Source: Anaerolineales bacterium
Lineage (GTDB): Bacteria > Chloroflexota > Anaerolineae > Epilineales > JAANWY01
Length of the DNA: 31,719 bases
Reading direction: 5' to 3'
NCBI GenBank assembly: GCA_018263655.1
Contig: JAANWY010000297.1
Coordinates: forward strand, 1-31,719
The position numbers and the translations under genes were made by a program. Below the pieces are notes generated by a model. The model saw only the letters and a list, made by a program, of their open reading frames with translations. It searched no databases and was not told the origin of the DNA. The stretch's first letter is position 1. The number at the start of each line of letters is the position of its first letter. This document shows, piece after piece, positions 1-6,134 of this stretch.

Positions 1-444
1 GGGTTGCTCGCTTGCGCCGCTACGCGAATGAGTTGGTCCAGACGTCTGGTAGCCACGTCGAGCGTGGGCGACCACAGCGCGCGCAACAGCAAGCGCTGGC
101 AACGCTGGACGCCCTGCCAGTGACGGTGCGCCTGCTCTTGGGTCGCGATCAGCGCCTGACGTTGGGCATGCTCGGCCTGGGTGAGGGCGCCCGAATGCTG
201 TTTGTCGAAGGCTGCCACGGCCTTGACCGCCCGCTCGTAAGCTCGCTTCGCCCGATGGACGGTGGCGCCGATGTGGAAACAGTTGATGTGGAACCAGCAG
301 AACTGATGCACGGCCTGGGACAGGTGGGTCTTCACCGGCTCCACATATCCCTGGTACATGTCCGTCAGGCACAATTTGATGTGGGCTTTGAAGCCGGCCT
401 CCGCGAACTCTTGGAGCACCTCTCCCAGCGCATCCTTGCTCCGT

Positions 445-471
445 CCTGCCTGTGCGGGGCACGCAGACAGG
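445..471. repeat. Short hairpin repeat (CCTGCCTGTGC family), copy 1
   Basis: A 27-bp palindromic unit, arms CCTGCCTGTGC and GCACGCAGACAGG, lies inside the transposase. Its length keeps the frame, adding about nine residues between the two catalytic-core segments. Confidence 0.7.
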
Positions 472-719
472 TCACTGCACCGGGCCAGGCGCAGCACCAG
501 CCCACTCACTGGGTCCACAATGACCACGCCCCAGATCCGAGTGCCCAGTTCTTTGAGAAAAGCCTCGTCGACGCAAATGGCCCCCGACAGGGGGATGACG
601 GCCCACAACCGGTCCAGGGCGCGGTCGGCGTTGACGCCGGCCTGAGCGATGACGCCTTGCACATAGCCCACCGACACCTGAATGCCCAGGCCGTAGTCCA
701 GCACTTCGACGATGCGGCG

Positions 720-746
720 CCTGCCTGTGCGGAGCACGCAGACAGG
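720..746. repeat. Short hairpin repeat (CCTGCCTGTGC family), copy 2
   Basis: A 27-bp copy of the same palindrome is inserted in frame in the transposase. It is read in a different frame from copy 1, so the encoded residues differ although the DNA is nearly the same. Confidence 0.7.
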
Positions 747-943
747 CACCGTGCAGCGGCCCGACATCTTCAGCACCACGGTCAAGCGCTCCCGTGCTAC
801 CGTCCATTGCGCCTGCAGGTGGGCCACCTTGGCCTGCAAGGTCTCAATCTGCGCCTGAGCGGCGGCCAGGGCTTGGGTCAGGCGCTGGACTTCGGCTTGG
901 GCAGCGGTGTAGGCAGATTCCACCTGGACCAAGCGGTCCTCCA

Positions 944-1010
944 GCTGGCCCTGTGGAATACACATATGCAGTTGAACCCAGTCAACACGTCATATTCCAC
1001 AGGGCTGGCC
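944..1010. repeat. 53-bp palindromic insert with 7-bp target duplication
   Basis: The insert 951-1003 begins CTGTGGAATA and ends TATTCCACAGG (10-bp inverted ends), with a second small inverted pair GTTGA/TCAAC inside. It is bounded by GCTGGCC at 944-950 and again at 1004-1010. Removing 60 bp (insert plus one duplicate) restores the transposase frame. This is what a MITE-like insertion would leave. Confidence 0.6.
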
Positions 1011-1228
1011 TACCCGGTCCCTCAATGCTGTCACCGACGCCTTGCTCCGGCGCACCCAGAGGGCCTGCACGGCCAAGCGCAACGCCGTGTAGAGCGTGGT
1101 AGGCGACACGCCCAACTGCTGGGCCAGGGTGCGTATCGGCCGGCCGTCGTCCCAGGTGAAAGCGCGCAGGATCGCCTGGGCGATGGTGATCAACCAGGCG
1201 ATGTCTTCGGGGGCCAGGTTTTGTTCGG

Positions 1229-1256
1229 CCTGTCTGCCGTGCCCGGCACAGGCAGG
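1229..1256. repeat. Short hairpin repeat (CCTGCCTGTGC family), copy 3
   Basis: A 28-bp copy in reverse orientation (CCTGTCTGCC...GGCACAGGCAGG). The odd length breaks the transposase frame after residue 12. Deleting 28 bp joins GHRIK directly to AEQNLAPEDIAW. Confidence 0.68.
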
Positions 1257-1296
1257 CCTTGATCCGGTGGCCGATCTCGCGCATTTCGTTCATTCT

Positions 1297-1332
1297 CTTG
1301 TCCTCCATTCGCTCGCTAAACTGGAGGACAAG
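1297..1332 (-). promoter_or_regulatory. Transposase leader hairpin covering the ribosome binding site
   Basis: CTTGTCCTCCA and TGGAGGACAAG (1297-1307 and 1322-1332) are perfect 11-bp inverted repeats separated by 14 nt. On the minus-strand transcript the second arm contains the GGAGG that would serve the ATG at 1293, so folding would hide it. Sequestered start sites are known to limit impinging read-through expression of several IS transposases. The role here is inferred. Confidence 0.55.
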
Positions 1333-1370
1333 TTTATCACCGAGGAGCAAAAGTGTCCAATGCAAAATCA

Positions 1371-1603
1371 TAGCTCATTTGTTCGGTTTGAACACTACCC
1401 AATTACGCTGTGTCTTCACGATTCTGTACCTCCTGTTGAGTGTATTGTGAGCCGGCGCCCAGTGTCCGGCTGTATTCTCATTCACCCCAAGGATATCATA
1501 CCGATGTGAAGACGATGTGAAGATGAGATGTGTGTGGGATGTGGACTGCAATCAAACACGGCCGCCTGCACCGTAGATAGCGAAGAGGGCAACGTCATCA
1601 ACG
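1371..1603. other. Intergenic region, little recognisable content
   Basis: Between the IS end and the stop of the CuA-cytochrome gene I see only a 6-bp inverted repeat AGCCGG/CCGGCT around 1450-1472, a short direct repeat GATGTGAAGA around 1503-1524, and an imperfect 8-bp hairpin at 1589-1609 overlapping the gene end. The last could be a weak terminator for the minus-strand cluster but has no T-run. Confidence 0.4.
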
Positions 1604-2608
1604 TTACCAGGAGAGGTCATCGTAGTTGAAGACGAATGTCCACACGTAATCGACCAAACTCCACATCTCCTCCTCGGTGAACAGCGTGCCGAAGTAGGGC
1701 ATACCGGTTCCCATGCCGCCGCGCGCCGTCTTGGCGTAGTAGATCCAACTGGTGCCGCCGGCCATCGTCGTGGCGTCGGCGAAGCTCTGCGGCTCATCCT
1801 GGAGATGCTCCCACGCCGGCCCGTCGCCGGTGCCCGTCATGGCGTGGCAGGCGGCGCAGTTCTTGGCGTAGAGCCGCTTGCCGGCTGCCAGTTGCTTCGG
1901 CGTCGTGGTGGTCGACCAGAGGTAGGCGATCAGGTCCCAGCGCTCTTCGTCGGTGAGATCGGGTGTCTCAGACTGGAGTGCGGCGAAGACGTCGCTGGAG
2001 CTCGTCGAGCGCAGCTTTTCGACGTCGCGCCACGCTTCGACGACGGTGGCATAATCCTCGGCGAGAAGCCGGCCGGCCTCGGCTGAGGGCGTGGTCGTCG
2101 GATAGAACGTGGCCGGATGCGGCTCGTCGACCAGTATACCGAGCTCGTTCAAGTGCTTCTCTGTCGCGGTGGGCGGCTCGACAGGGAGATCGCCGTCGGG
2201 ACTCAGCACCTCCAGCATACCCCGCATGCGATAGTGATACGGGCTGCACCAGATGTCGCAGTAGAACGTGAACTGGCCGGCCTCTTCAGCCACGAACTCA
2301 ACTATCTCCACCTCACCAGGTCGGACCACGACGGGGTCCACGTCGAGGCGGCCGACGGCGAACCCGTGCACCACGTCCGCACCGTGCAACCGCAGCCGAA
2401 CCCGATCCCCCTGGTTGACGGTGATGCGCTCCGGCTGCCAGCCGCCGCCCTCGGGCACCTGGGCCGTCAGGTCGAAGACCTTCACGTCGCCGGCCGAGCG
2501 CGGTTGGTAGACGTACTGGTAACCGAAGACGATGGCGGGGAAGCCCACGACGATCAGCAGCACGACGGCGAAGGCGAAAAGTTCACGCTTGGGGTTGTAC
2601 ATAGTCAT
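1604..2608 (-). CDS. Membrane-anchored CuA cupredoxin fused to cytochrome c
   Basis: This 334-residue protein has one N-terminal membrane anchor (about residues 10-32). A cupredoxin domain follows (about 40-138) with a complete CuA site: His81, Cys117, Cys121, His125 and Met128, the CxxxCxxxHxxM motif of cytochrome oxidase subunit II and NosZ. A class I cytochrome c domain (about 235-330) has heme motif CAACH at 251-255 and candidate Met axial ligands near 299-303. It should therefore pass electrons from heme c to or through CuA outside the membrane. It starts immediately after the stop of the upstream iron-sulfur gene (TAG then ATG), so translational coupling is likely. CoxII-like caa3 subunits share the CuA plus cytochrome c fusion, but they have two TM helices and sit next to subunit I, and neither is true here. 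The electron acceptor is unknown. Confidence 0.85.
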   Translation of the reverse strand: MTMYNPKRELFAFAVVLLIVVGFPAIVFGYQYVYQPRSAGDVKVFDLTAQVPEGGGWQPERITVNQGDRVRLRLHGADVVHGFAVGRLDVDPVVVRPGEVEIVEFVAEEAGQFTFYCDIWCSPYHYRMRGMLEVLSPDGDLPVEPPTATEKHLNELGILVDEPHPATFYPTTTPSAEAGRLLAEDYATVVEAWRDVEKLRSTSSSDVFAALQSETPDLTDEERWDLIAYLWSTTTTPKQLAAGKRLYAKNCAACHAMTGTGDGPAWEHLQDEPQSFADATTMAGGTSWIYYAKTARGGMGTGMPYFGTLFTEEEMWSLVDYVWTFVFNYDDLSW

Positions 2609-4096
2609 CTACCCCAGGTAAAGGCGCAGGAAGACCAGCGTCACGGTGGTCAGGAAGACCGTGATGGGCATCGCGGCGCGCAGAGCGCCGGCATGATCGG
2701 CGCCATTCTGCCGGCCAATGCGGTAGGCCAGGTAGACGGCCGTCACGAGCCCGCCGGCCAGCAGCCCCGTTTGCAGGTATTGCACCACCTGGGGCACAAA
2801 GGGCGTCCAGGGGAACCCCTTGGTGCCGAACAGGTCCCACCCCCAGCCGAAGGGGTCGGAGATCACGGCGAAAGCATACGACCCGTTGACGAACACGAAA
2901 GCCAGGCTGAAGGCGATCCAGGCCAGCAATCCCAGAGGGACGAGCGTGTAGGCGTACTCGATGAACATCTTGCGCGGCGTAGTCTTCAGCCCTCCCAGGC
3001 GCTTTGCCAGCCAGGTCGTCGCGTAGAAGAGGCCGGGTAGCACGAGCAGGTTGATGGCCAGGAAGGCGCCGGCGTACGCCAAATATCGCGTTGGCGATGC
3101 CATGCCCTGTCCTGAGCTTGTTGCAGGGTTTGCCATGTCCTTCAGCCAGCCCCACGGCCCCAGGAACACAGCCGAGTAGATCATGGCGCAAGCCACCATG
3201 ATGAAGCCTTTGAACGCTTCGTCCAGCCGCCGGCCTTTCTGCACCAACAAGTCGCTGCCAGGCGGCCGCAGATTAACCACGATGTTGTTCCGATCGCAGG
3301 TTTTGAGACATTCAGTACACAGGCCGCAGTAGGTGTTGCGCTCCAAAGCGCCGGGGAAGACCAGCCACGGACAGCCGTAACCCTCGGCGCTGCCCAGGTA
3401 GCACGTCTTCTCGGTGTGGGTGCGGCACACGTCGCGGTCGCGCACGCGCAGTTCCACCGGTGCCGCCATGGAATACAGGCCGATGAAGCCGCCCACGGGG
3501 CACAGATAGCGGCAGAAGGCGCGGCGCTCGAAGATCAGGCTGAGGGCAAAGGCGGCTACGACGAAGAGGAGTAACACGAGGCCCGTCGCCTGGGGGCGCG
3601 TCAGCAGCACCCCGCTCAGGATGGCGACGCCGAGAAAAGCAAAGTTCTGCAGCCAGATGTTGCGCAGCCGGCGCGGCCACTTCTTGCCCAGTCCGAGCAG
3701 TTTGCCCGGTCGCTTGCCGATGAAGGAGCGGCGCTGGGCCCACTCGCCCGGGATCGGAATCGGGCACATGGTGCACCAGAAGCGGCCGGCAAACGGCACC
3801 AGCACGATGATGACCAGCGCCCACCAGACGATCCAGACGAAGATGATGCTGAAGTTCTTGTTGCCGGCCGGCGTGCCGAACAGGCCGGTCAGGATGGCCA
3901 GCAGGAAGAAGAACAGCGTGGCCGTCGTCAGCACCCACTGGAACGCGCGCTGATGCAGCAGCCACCGAATCGGCCGAATCTGCAGGAGGTCGAACCGGCC
4001 GTTGGTATTGCCGTTCGTAGTGCGCACTTCGGCGCGCTCTTGGAGCGCTGAAGCGCTCACTACGAACCGGTCTTCTGACTTGCGGAACGCGGTCAT
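2609..4096 (-). CDS. Polytopic NosR/NapH/CcoG-like 4Fe-4S membrane protein
   Basis: The start MTAFRKSEDRF at 4096 is chosen because it overlaps the previous stop as ATGA and follows GGCGG; it gives 495 residues. Several hydrophobic helices (about 53-72, 83-102, 150-166, 172-189 and more after 300) surround cysteine motifs: CTMCP at 108-112, CRYLCP at 195-200, single cysteines at 224, 232 and 242, and a ferredoxin-type cluster CGLCTECLKTC at 257-267. The paired CxxCP/CxxxCP loops and the ferredoxin cluster are typical of NosR C-terminal halves, NapH and CcoG, which move electrons across or along the membrane to periplasmic metalloproteins. Between two CuA proteins, an electron-transfer role is the natural inference. 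Residues about 12-30 are encoded by a palindromic repeat. Confidence 0.82.
   Translation of the reverse strand: MTAFRKSEDRFVVSASALQERAEVRTTNGNTNGRFDLLQIRPIRWLLHQRAFQWVLTTATLFFFLLAILTGLFGTPAGNKNFSIIFVWIVWWALVIIVLVPFAGRFWCTMCPIPIPGEWAQRRSFIGKRPGKLLGLGKKWPRRLRNIWLQNFAFLGVAILSGVLLTRPQATGLVLLLFVVAAFALSLIFERRAFCRYLCPVGGFIGLYSMAAPVELRVRDRDVCRTHTEKTCYLGSAEGYGCPWLVFPGALERNTYCGLCTECLKTCDRNNIVVNLRPPGSDLLVQKGRRLDEAFKGFIMVACAMIYSAVFLGPWGWLKDMANPATSSGQGMASPTRYLAYAGAFLAINLLVLPGLFYATTWLAKRLGGLKTTPRKMFIEYAYTLVPLGLLAWIAFSLAFVFVNGSYAFAVISDPFGWGWDLFGTKGFPWTPFVPQVVQYLQTGLLAGGLVTAVYLAYRIGRQNGADHAGALRAAMPITVFLTTVTLVFLRLYLG
4013..4067. repeat. Palindromic GTTCGTAGT element inside a coding sequence
   Basis: GTTCGTAGTG (4013-4022) and CACTACGAAC (4058-4067) are perfect 10-bp arms. 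The pairing continues inward imperfectly around a central TTG, giving a 55-bp hairpin. The same arms occur inside the element at 15881-16041. Here it codes for part of the N-terminal cytoplasmic tail of the iron-sulfur protein. Confidence 0.65.
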
Positions 4097-4584
4097 CTCG
4101 CCGCCTCGGTACGATTCGTTGCTGTGAAGACCAGCGCCCCGACGGCTGCCAACAGCGTCAGGCCGACAGCACGCCAGAAGGGGGTGTTGGGGCCGACGAT
4201 CAGCTCGCCGATCATGAAGGGGTGCATGGCGCCGCAACTGACCGAGCAGCGATAGCGGAACTTGCCGGCCTTGTCTGCCACAAATTCGACCCGGGTCGGC
4301 ACGCCGGGCTCGGCTTCCGTCTCGATGCCGTAGCCGTCGACGTACAGCCCGTGCACCACGTCCATGGCCGCGAAGTCGATGACGACGTGGTCGCCTTTGT
4401 TGACGCGGATTACGTTTGGACTGAAGTCGAACATGCGGCCTTCGACGGTGATTTCGCGGGTGGTGGGTGTGCCGGCAAGAGCGTCGACGGGCACTGGTGC
4501 GAAGGCAACCAGCAAGCTCAAGCTAACAAAGACTACCACCACGATCAGGCCTTGCTGTGACAACCGTTGACTGAACACTCTCAC
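4093..4584 (-). CDS. Membrane CuA-type cupredoxin
   Basis: The GTG start at 4584 is preferred because GGAGATGAAGG lies just upstream and the longer open frame is repeat-derived; this gives 163 residues. The protein has an N-terminal anchor or signal (about 11-36), a cupredoxin fold (about 44-130) and a second hydrophobic helix near the C-terminus (about 137-155). His78, Cys113, Cys117, His121 and Met124 form a full CuA ligand set (CSVSCGAMHPFM), so a binuclear copper electron-transfer centre is predicted. It overlaps the next gene by ATGA. It is shorter than CoxII, and its TM helices flank the copper domain rather than preceding it. A CuA donor to an unidentified reductase or oxidase is the likeliest role. 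Confidence 0.82.
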   Translation of the reverse strand: MRVFSQRLSQQGLIVVVVFVSLSLLVAFAPVPVDALAGTPTTREITVEGRMFDFSPNVIRVNKGDHVVIDFAAMDVVHGLYVDGYGIETEAEPGVPTRVEFVADKAGKFRYRCSVSCGAMHPFMIGELIVGPNTPFWRAVGLTLLAAVGALVFTATNRTEAAR

Positions 4585-4600
4585 TAGCCCTTCATCTCCT

Positions 4601-4648
4601 CCGCACCCCTGCTCCCCCGCACCCCTGCCCCTCCGCACCCCTGCACCC
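4601..4648. repeat. 16-bp tandem repeat, three units
   Basis: Three units starting CCGCACCCCTGC lie at 4601, 4617 and 4633 (period 16). On the transcribed minus strand they are purine-rich, and the last unit is followed by the GGAGGAGAT that probably acts as ribosome binding site for the cupredoxin gene. The array fills the 64-nt gap between the candidate selenoprotein stop and that start. Confidence 0.7.
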
Positions 4649-5101
4649 TCACTGGACTGGATCCGTGTCCGTCGACGGACCGTACTTGCTGTACGTCGCA
4701 TCGATGTAGGTGCGGATCTCCTTCTTCGACTTGCCCTCTTCCGCCATGCGCATCACGTCACGCGTGATATCGACGCAGATGCCTCACTGGAAGGCGTGGT
4801 TGTCGAAAGCAATCGTGCCATCGGGCTTGATCTCGTCAATGTAGCAGTCGAGGTTGCTCTCGTGATCCATGGCCCCGCAACCACAATGGCACGGGAAGTT
4901 GGCCAGATACTCCTGGTTCGCAATGGCGAACTGATACGCTTCGCGCACCTTGGGTTCAGCTGTCTGAACCCCCGGGGGTAGCAACGATGCCGGCGCCAGT
5001 TCGATTGTGACGGCCTGCTCGCCACCAGAGCACCCAACCACCAATGCGAATAGGAGAATCACGCCGAACAGCATCGTCCTGTGTTGGTTGATCGAAAACA
5101 T
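4649..5101 (-). CDS. PCYCGC-family lipoprotein, candidate selenoprotein (UGA at codon 106)
   Basis: The ATG at 5101 follows AGGAGGTG with 8-nt spacing. Residues 10-24 form a lipoprotein signal ending ALVVGC (Cys24). The mature part carries FPCHCGCG (Cys71, 73, 75), Cys86 in NLDCYIDE, and then NHAFQ followed by in-frame TGA at 4784-4786. The same frame continues with GICVDITRDVM and EEGKSKKEIRTYID to a TGA at 4649, for 150 residues in all. From memory of the PCYCGC family (PF13798), the equivalent position is Cys in a CGxC motif and the downstream GKS.KEIR..ID stretch is conserved, so UGA would give UGIC, a UxxC redox motif. A SECIS-like hairpin follows. The alternatives are a nonsense mutation or a sequencing error. 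The gene sits 26 nt after the SurA-N-like gene and precedes two CuA genes, so a thiol/selenol or copper-handling role is inferred. Confidence 0.78.
4747..4777 (-). promoter_or_regulatory. Candidate bacterial SECIS element
   Basis: In mRNA sense, AUCACG (nt 16-21 after the UGA) pairs perfectly with CGUGAU (nt 27-32) around the loop CGUGA, which has G at its second position 23 nt after UGA. Outside an asymmetric bulge, UGCG (nt 7-10) pairs with CGCA (nt 34-37). Known bacterial SECIS hairpins place a G in the first two loop positions roughly 16-37 nt downstream of UGA, so geometry and loop fit. Folding energy was not computed. Confidence 0.6.
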
Positions 5102-5127
5102 ATACACTGCACCTCCTGCCGGGGAGA

Positions 5128-5928
5128 TCATTCCACCGGCTGCTGCTGATAAAGCTGGATTTGCGCAGTCTCCAACTGTTGCTTCATCCACTCCTCGTAG
5201 GCCTGGGTGGGGTCCTCCGACCCAGACCCTTGTGCCACGTACTGGGACAGATACTGATTGGCTACCAGTGCGTTCCCCAGCCACTGTTGGAAAGCTTCCC
5301 GGCTTGTGCCGACTTTCGCCAACTCGGCATCCAATTGGTCCGGCGTCAAGCCAGACCGACGCACCCAGGCCAGCCACTCGGCCTGCGCCTGCTCCGCAGA
5401 AACCGCGAGGCCGGCACTGCGCGCCGCCTGCAAGATCAATGTGTTCCGAATTGCTTGATTCAGTAGCTCCATGCGCGCTTGTTTCCGCTGCTCTGGCGTG
5501 AGGTTCATCTGCTGACCACCCTGGATAGCCGTCATGACCATATTGATGGCGAGCAAGTTGTCCAGGTCCTCTGTCGTGATCGGCTCGCCGTTGACCGACG
5601 CCACCGTCGTAGCGGGGACCTGCCCGGCACCTGACGCACGACCGGACGCCATGCTGGCGAAGGGACCAATGCCTCGCTCACGCCCCGCGAACCAGAGGCC
5701 GGCGCCCGTCAGCACAACACACATCGCCGCCACAGCAATAACGCCGAAGACGCATCCGGGCGTGAGCGTGATCGTGCGTGCGACGTCTGCGTCTTCCTCG
5801 CCGGCGATTTGCTCTGGCTCAAGCACCTCATCGTCTGGCGCGTTCTCGGCCGGCGTTGGTGTCGTAGAGAGGCCTTCTTCGGGATCGAATTCTTGCCGAT
5901 CTGCGTTTGATTCAGACTGAATCGTCAT
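5128..5928 (-). CDS. Membrane-anchored SurA N-terminal-like protein
   Basis: The ATG at 5928 follows GAGGCGATATA and gives 266 residues. An acidic, Pro-rich cytoplasmic tail (about 1-50) is followed by a single TM helix (about 58-80). The extracytoplasmic domain begins VASVNGEPIT and includes LTPEQRKQARMELLNQAIRNTLILQAARSAG in two adjacent parts, the pattern of SurA/PrsA/trigger-factor-like N-terminal chaperone domains. No PPIase (parvulin) domain follows, so this is a chaperone-type domain only. It is the first gene of the set leading to the PCYCGC lipoprotein and CuA proteins, 26 nt before the next start, which suggests help in folding or metallating exported proteins (inference). Confidence 0.7.
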   Translation of the reverse strand: MTIQSESNADRQEFDPEEGLSTTPTPAENAPDDEVLEPEQIAGEEDADVARTITLTPGCVFGVIAVAAMCVVLTGAGLWFAGRERGIGPFASMASGRASGAGQVPATTVASVNGEPITTEDLDNLLAINMVMTAIQGGQQMNLTPEQRKQARMELLNQAIRNTLILQAARSAGLAVSAEQAQAEWLAWVRRSGLTPDQLDAELAKVGTSREAFQQWLGNALVANQYLSQYVAQGSGSEDPTQAYEEWMKQQLETAQIQLYQQQPVE

Positions 5929-5989
5929 TATATCGCCTCGTTTATCGAAGACAAGAGTCTTACACAATGTAGGACTTCGCATCCAAAAG

Positions 5990-6017
5990 AATGCTGCTGC
6001 CAATCAGCAGCAGCATT
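5990..6017 (-). terminator. Strong hairpin, possible terminator of tilS
   Basis: AATGCTGCTGC and GCAGCAGCATT form a perfect 11-bp stem with a 6-nt loop, lying between tilS (minus) and the next minus-strand gene. On the minus strand it is followed by CTTTTGG, a weak T-tract, so termination is plausible but not certain. Confidence 0.5.
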
Positions 6018-6134
6018 TCCGATAGCTGTAACGCGAAGATGGTAGTGGAAGATACGCTCGTCGAGAGAGAAATCTAGACAATTTCGATCCACTGTAACAG
6101 GTCCCGTCGACGCCACGCCGCCGTGCTCCGTGGC

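Larger units (their letters stand above)
1..1293 (-). pseudogene. DDE-type transposase, interrupted, C-terminus beyond window
   Basis: The minus-strand reading begins MNEMREIGHRIK at 1293 behind GAGGA, then gives a helix-turn-helix-like stretch (TLAQQLGVSPTTLYTAL), a coiled-coil-like Gln/Ala-rich segment, and a DDE-like core with VDEAFLKELG, a later TDMYQGYV and CWFHINCFHIG. This order (VDE, then D, then a Cys/His segment) resembles DDE transposases of the IS6/IS240 or MULE type, but I cannot assign the family. The frame is broken twice: a 28-bp hairpin insert at 1229-1256 shifts the frame, and a 53-bp palindrome at 951-1003 introduces an in-frame TGA. Two further 27-bp inserts (720-746, 445-471) keep the frame. 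The gene runs off the left edge without a stop. It is most likely an inactive copy. Confidence 0.72.
1..1370 (-). mobile_element. 5' end of an insertion sequence
   Basis: The transposase gene and its leader define one end of an IS. The outer terminus probably lies near 1345-1370, where AAAGTGTCCAATGCAAAATC follows the leader hairpin. The other terminus is outside the window, so inverted repeats and target duplication cannot be checked. The boundary is inferred. Confidence 0.45.

Noticed and set aside
12..1262. Long plus-strand open frame (about 416 codons)
   Set aside because: It is antisense to the transposase, whose minus-strand reading gives recognisable DDE and HTH motifs; the plus reading gives none.
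2117..3040. Plus-strand open frame of about 300 codons
   Set aside because: It is antisense to the CuA and iron-sulfur genes and is His/Asp/Gly-rich in the manner of shadow frames in GC-rich DNA.
4784..4786. TGA as the ordinary stop codon of the PCYCGC gene
   Set aside because: The frame continues with sequence typical of the family and a SECIS-like hairpin follows. Kept as the main alternative until reads and Sec machinery are checked.
1604..5928. A classical nos (nitrous oxide reductase) operon
   Set aside because: No NosZ catalytic beta-propeller, NosD, NosF or NosY is present; only CuA and NosR/NapH-like elements resemble it.
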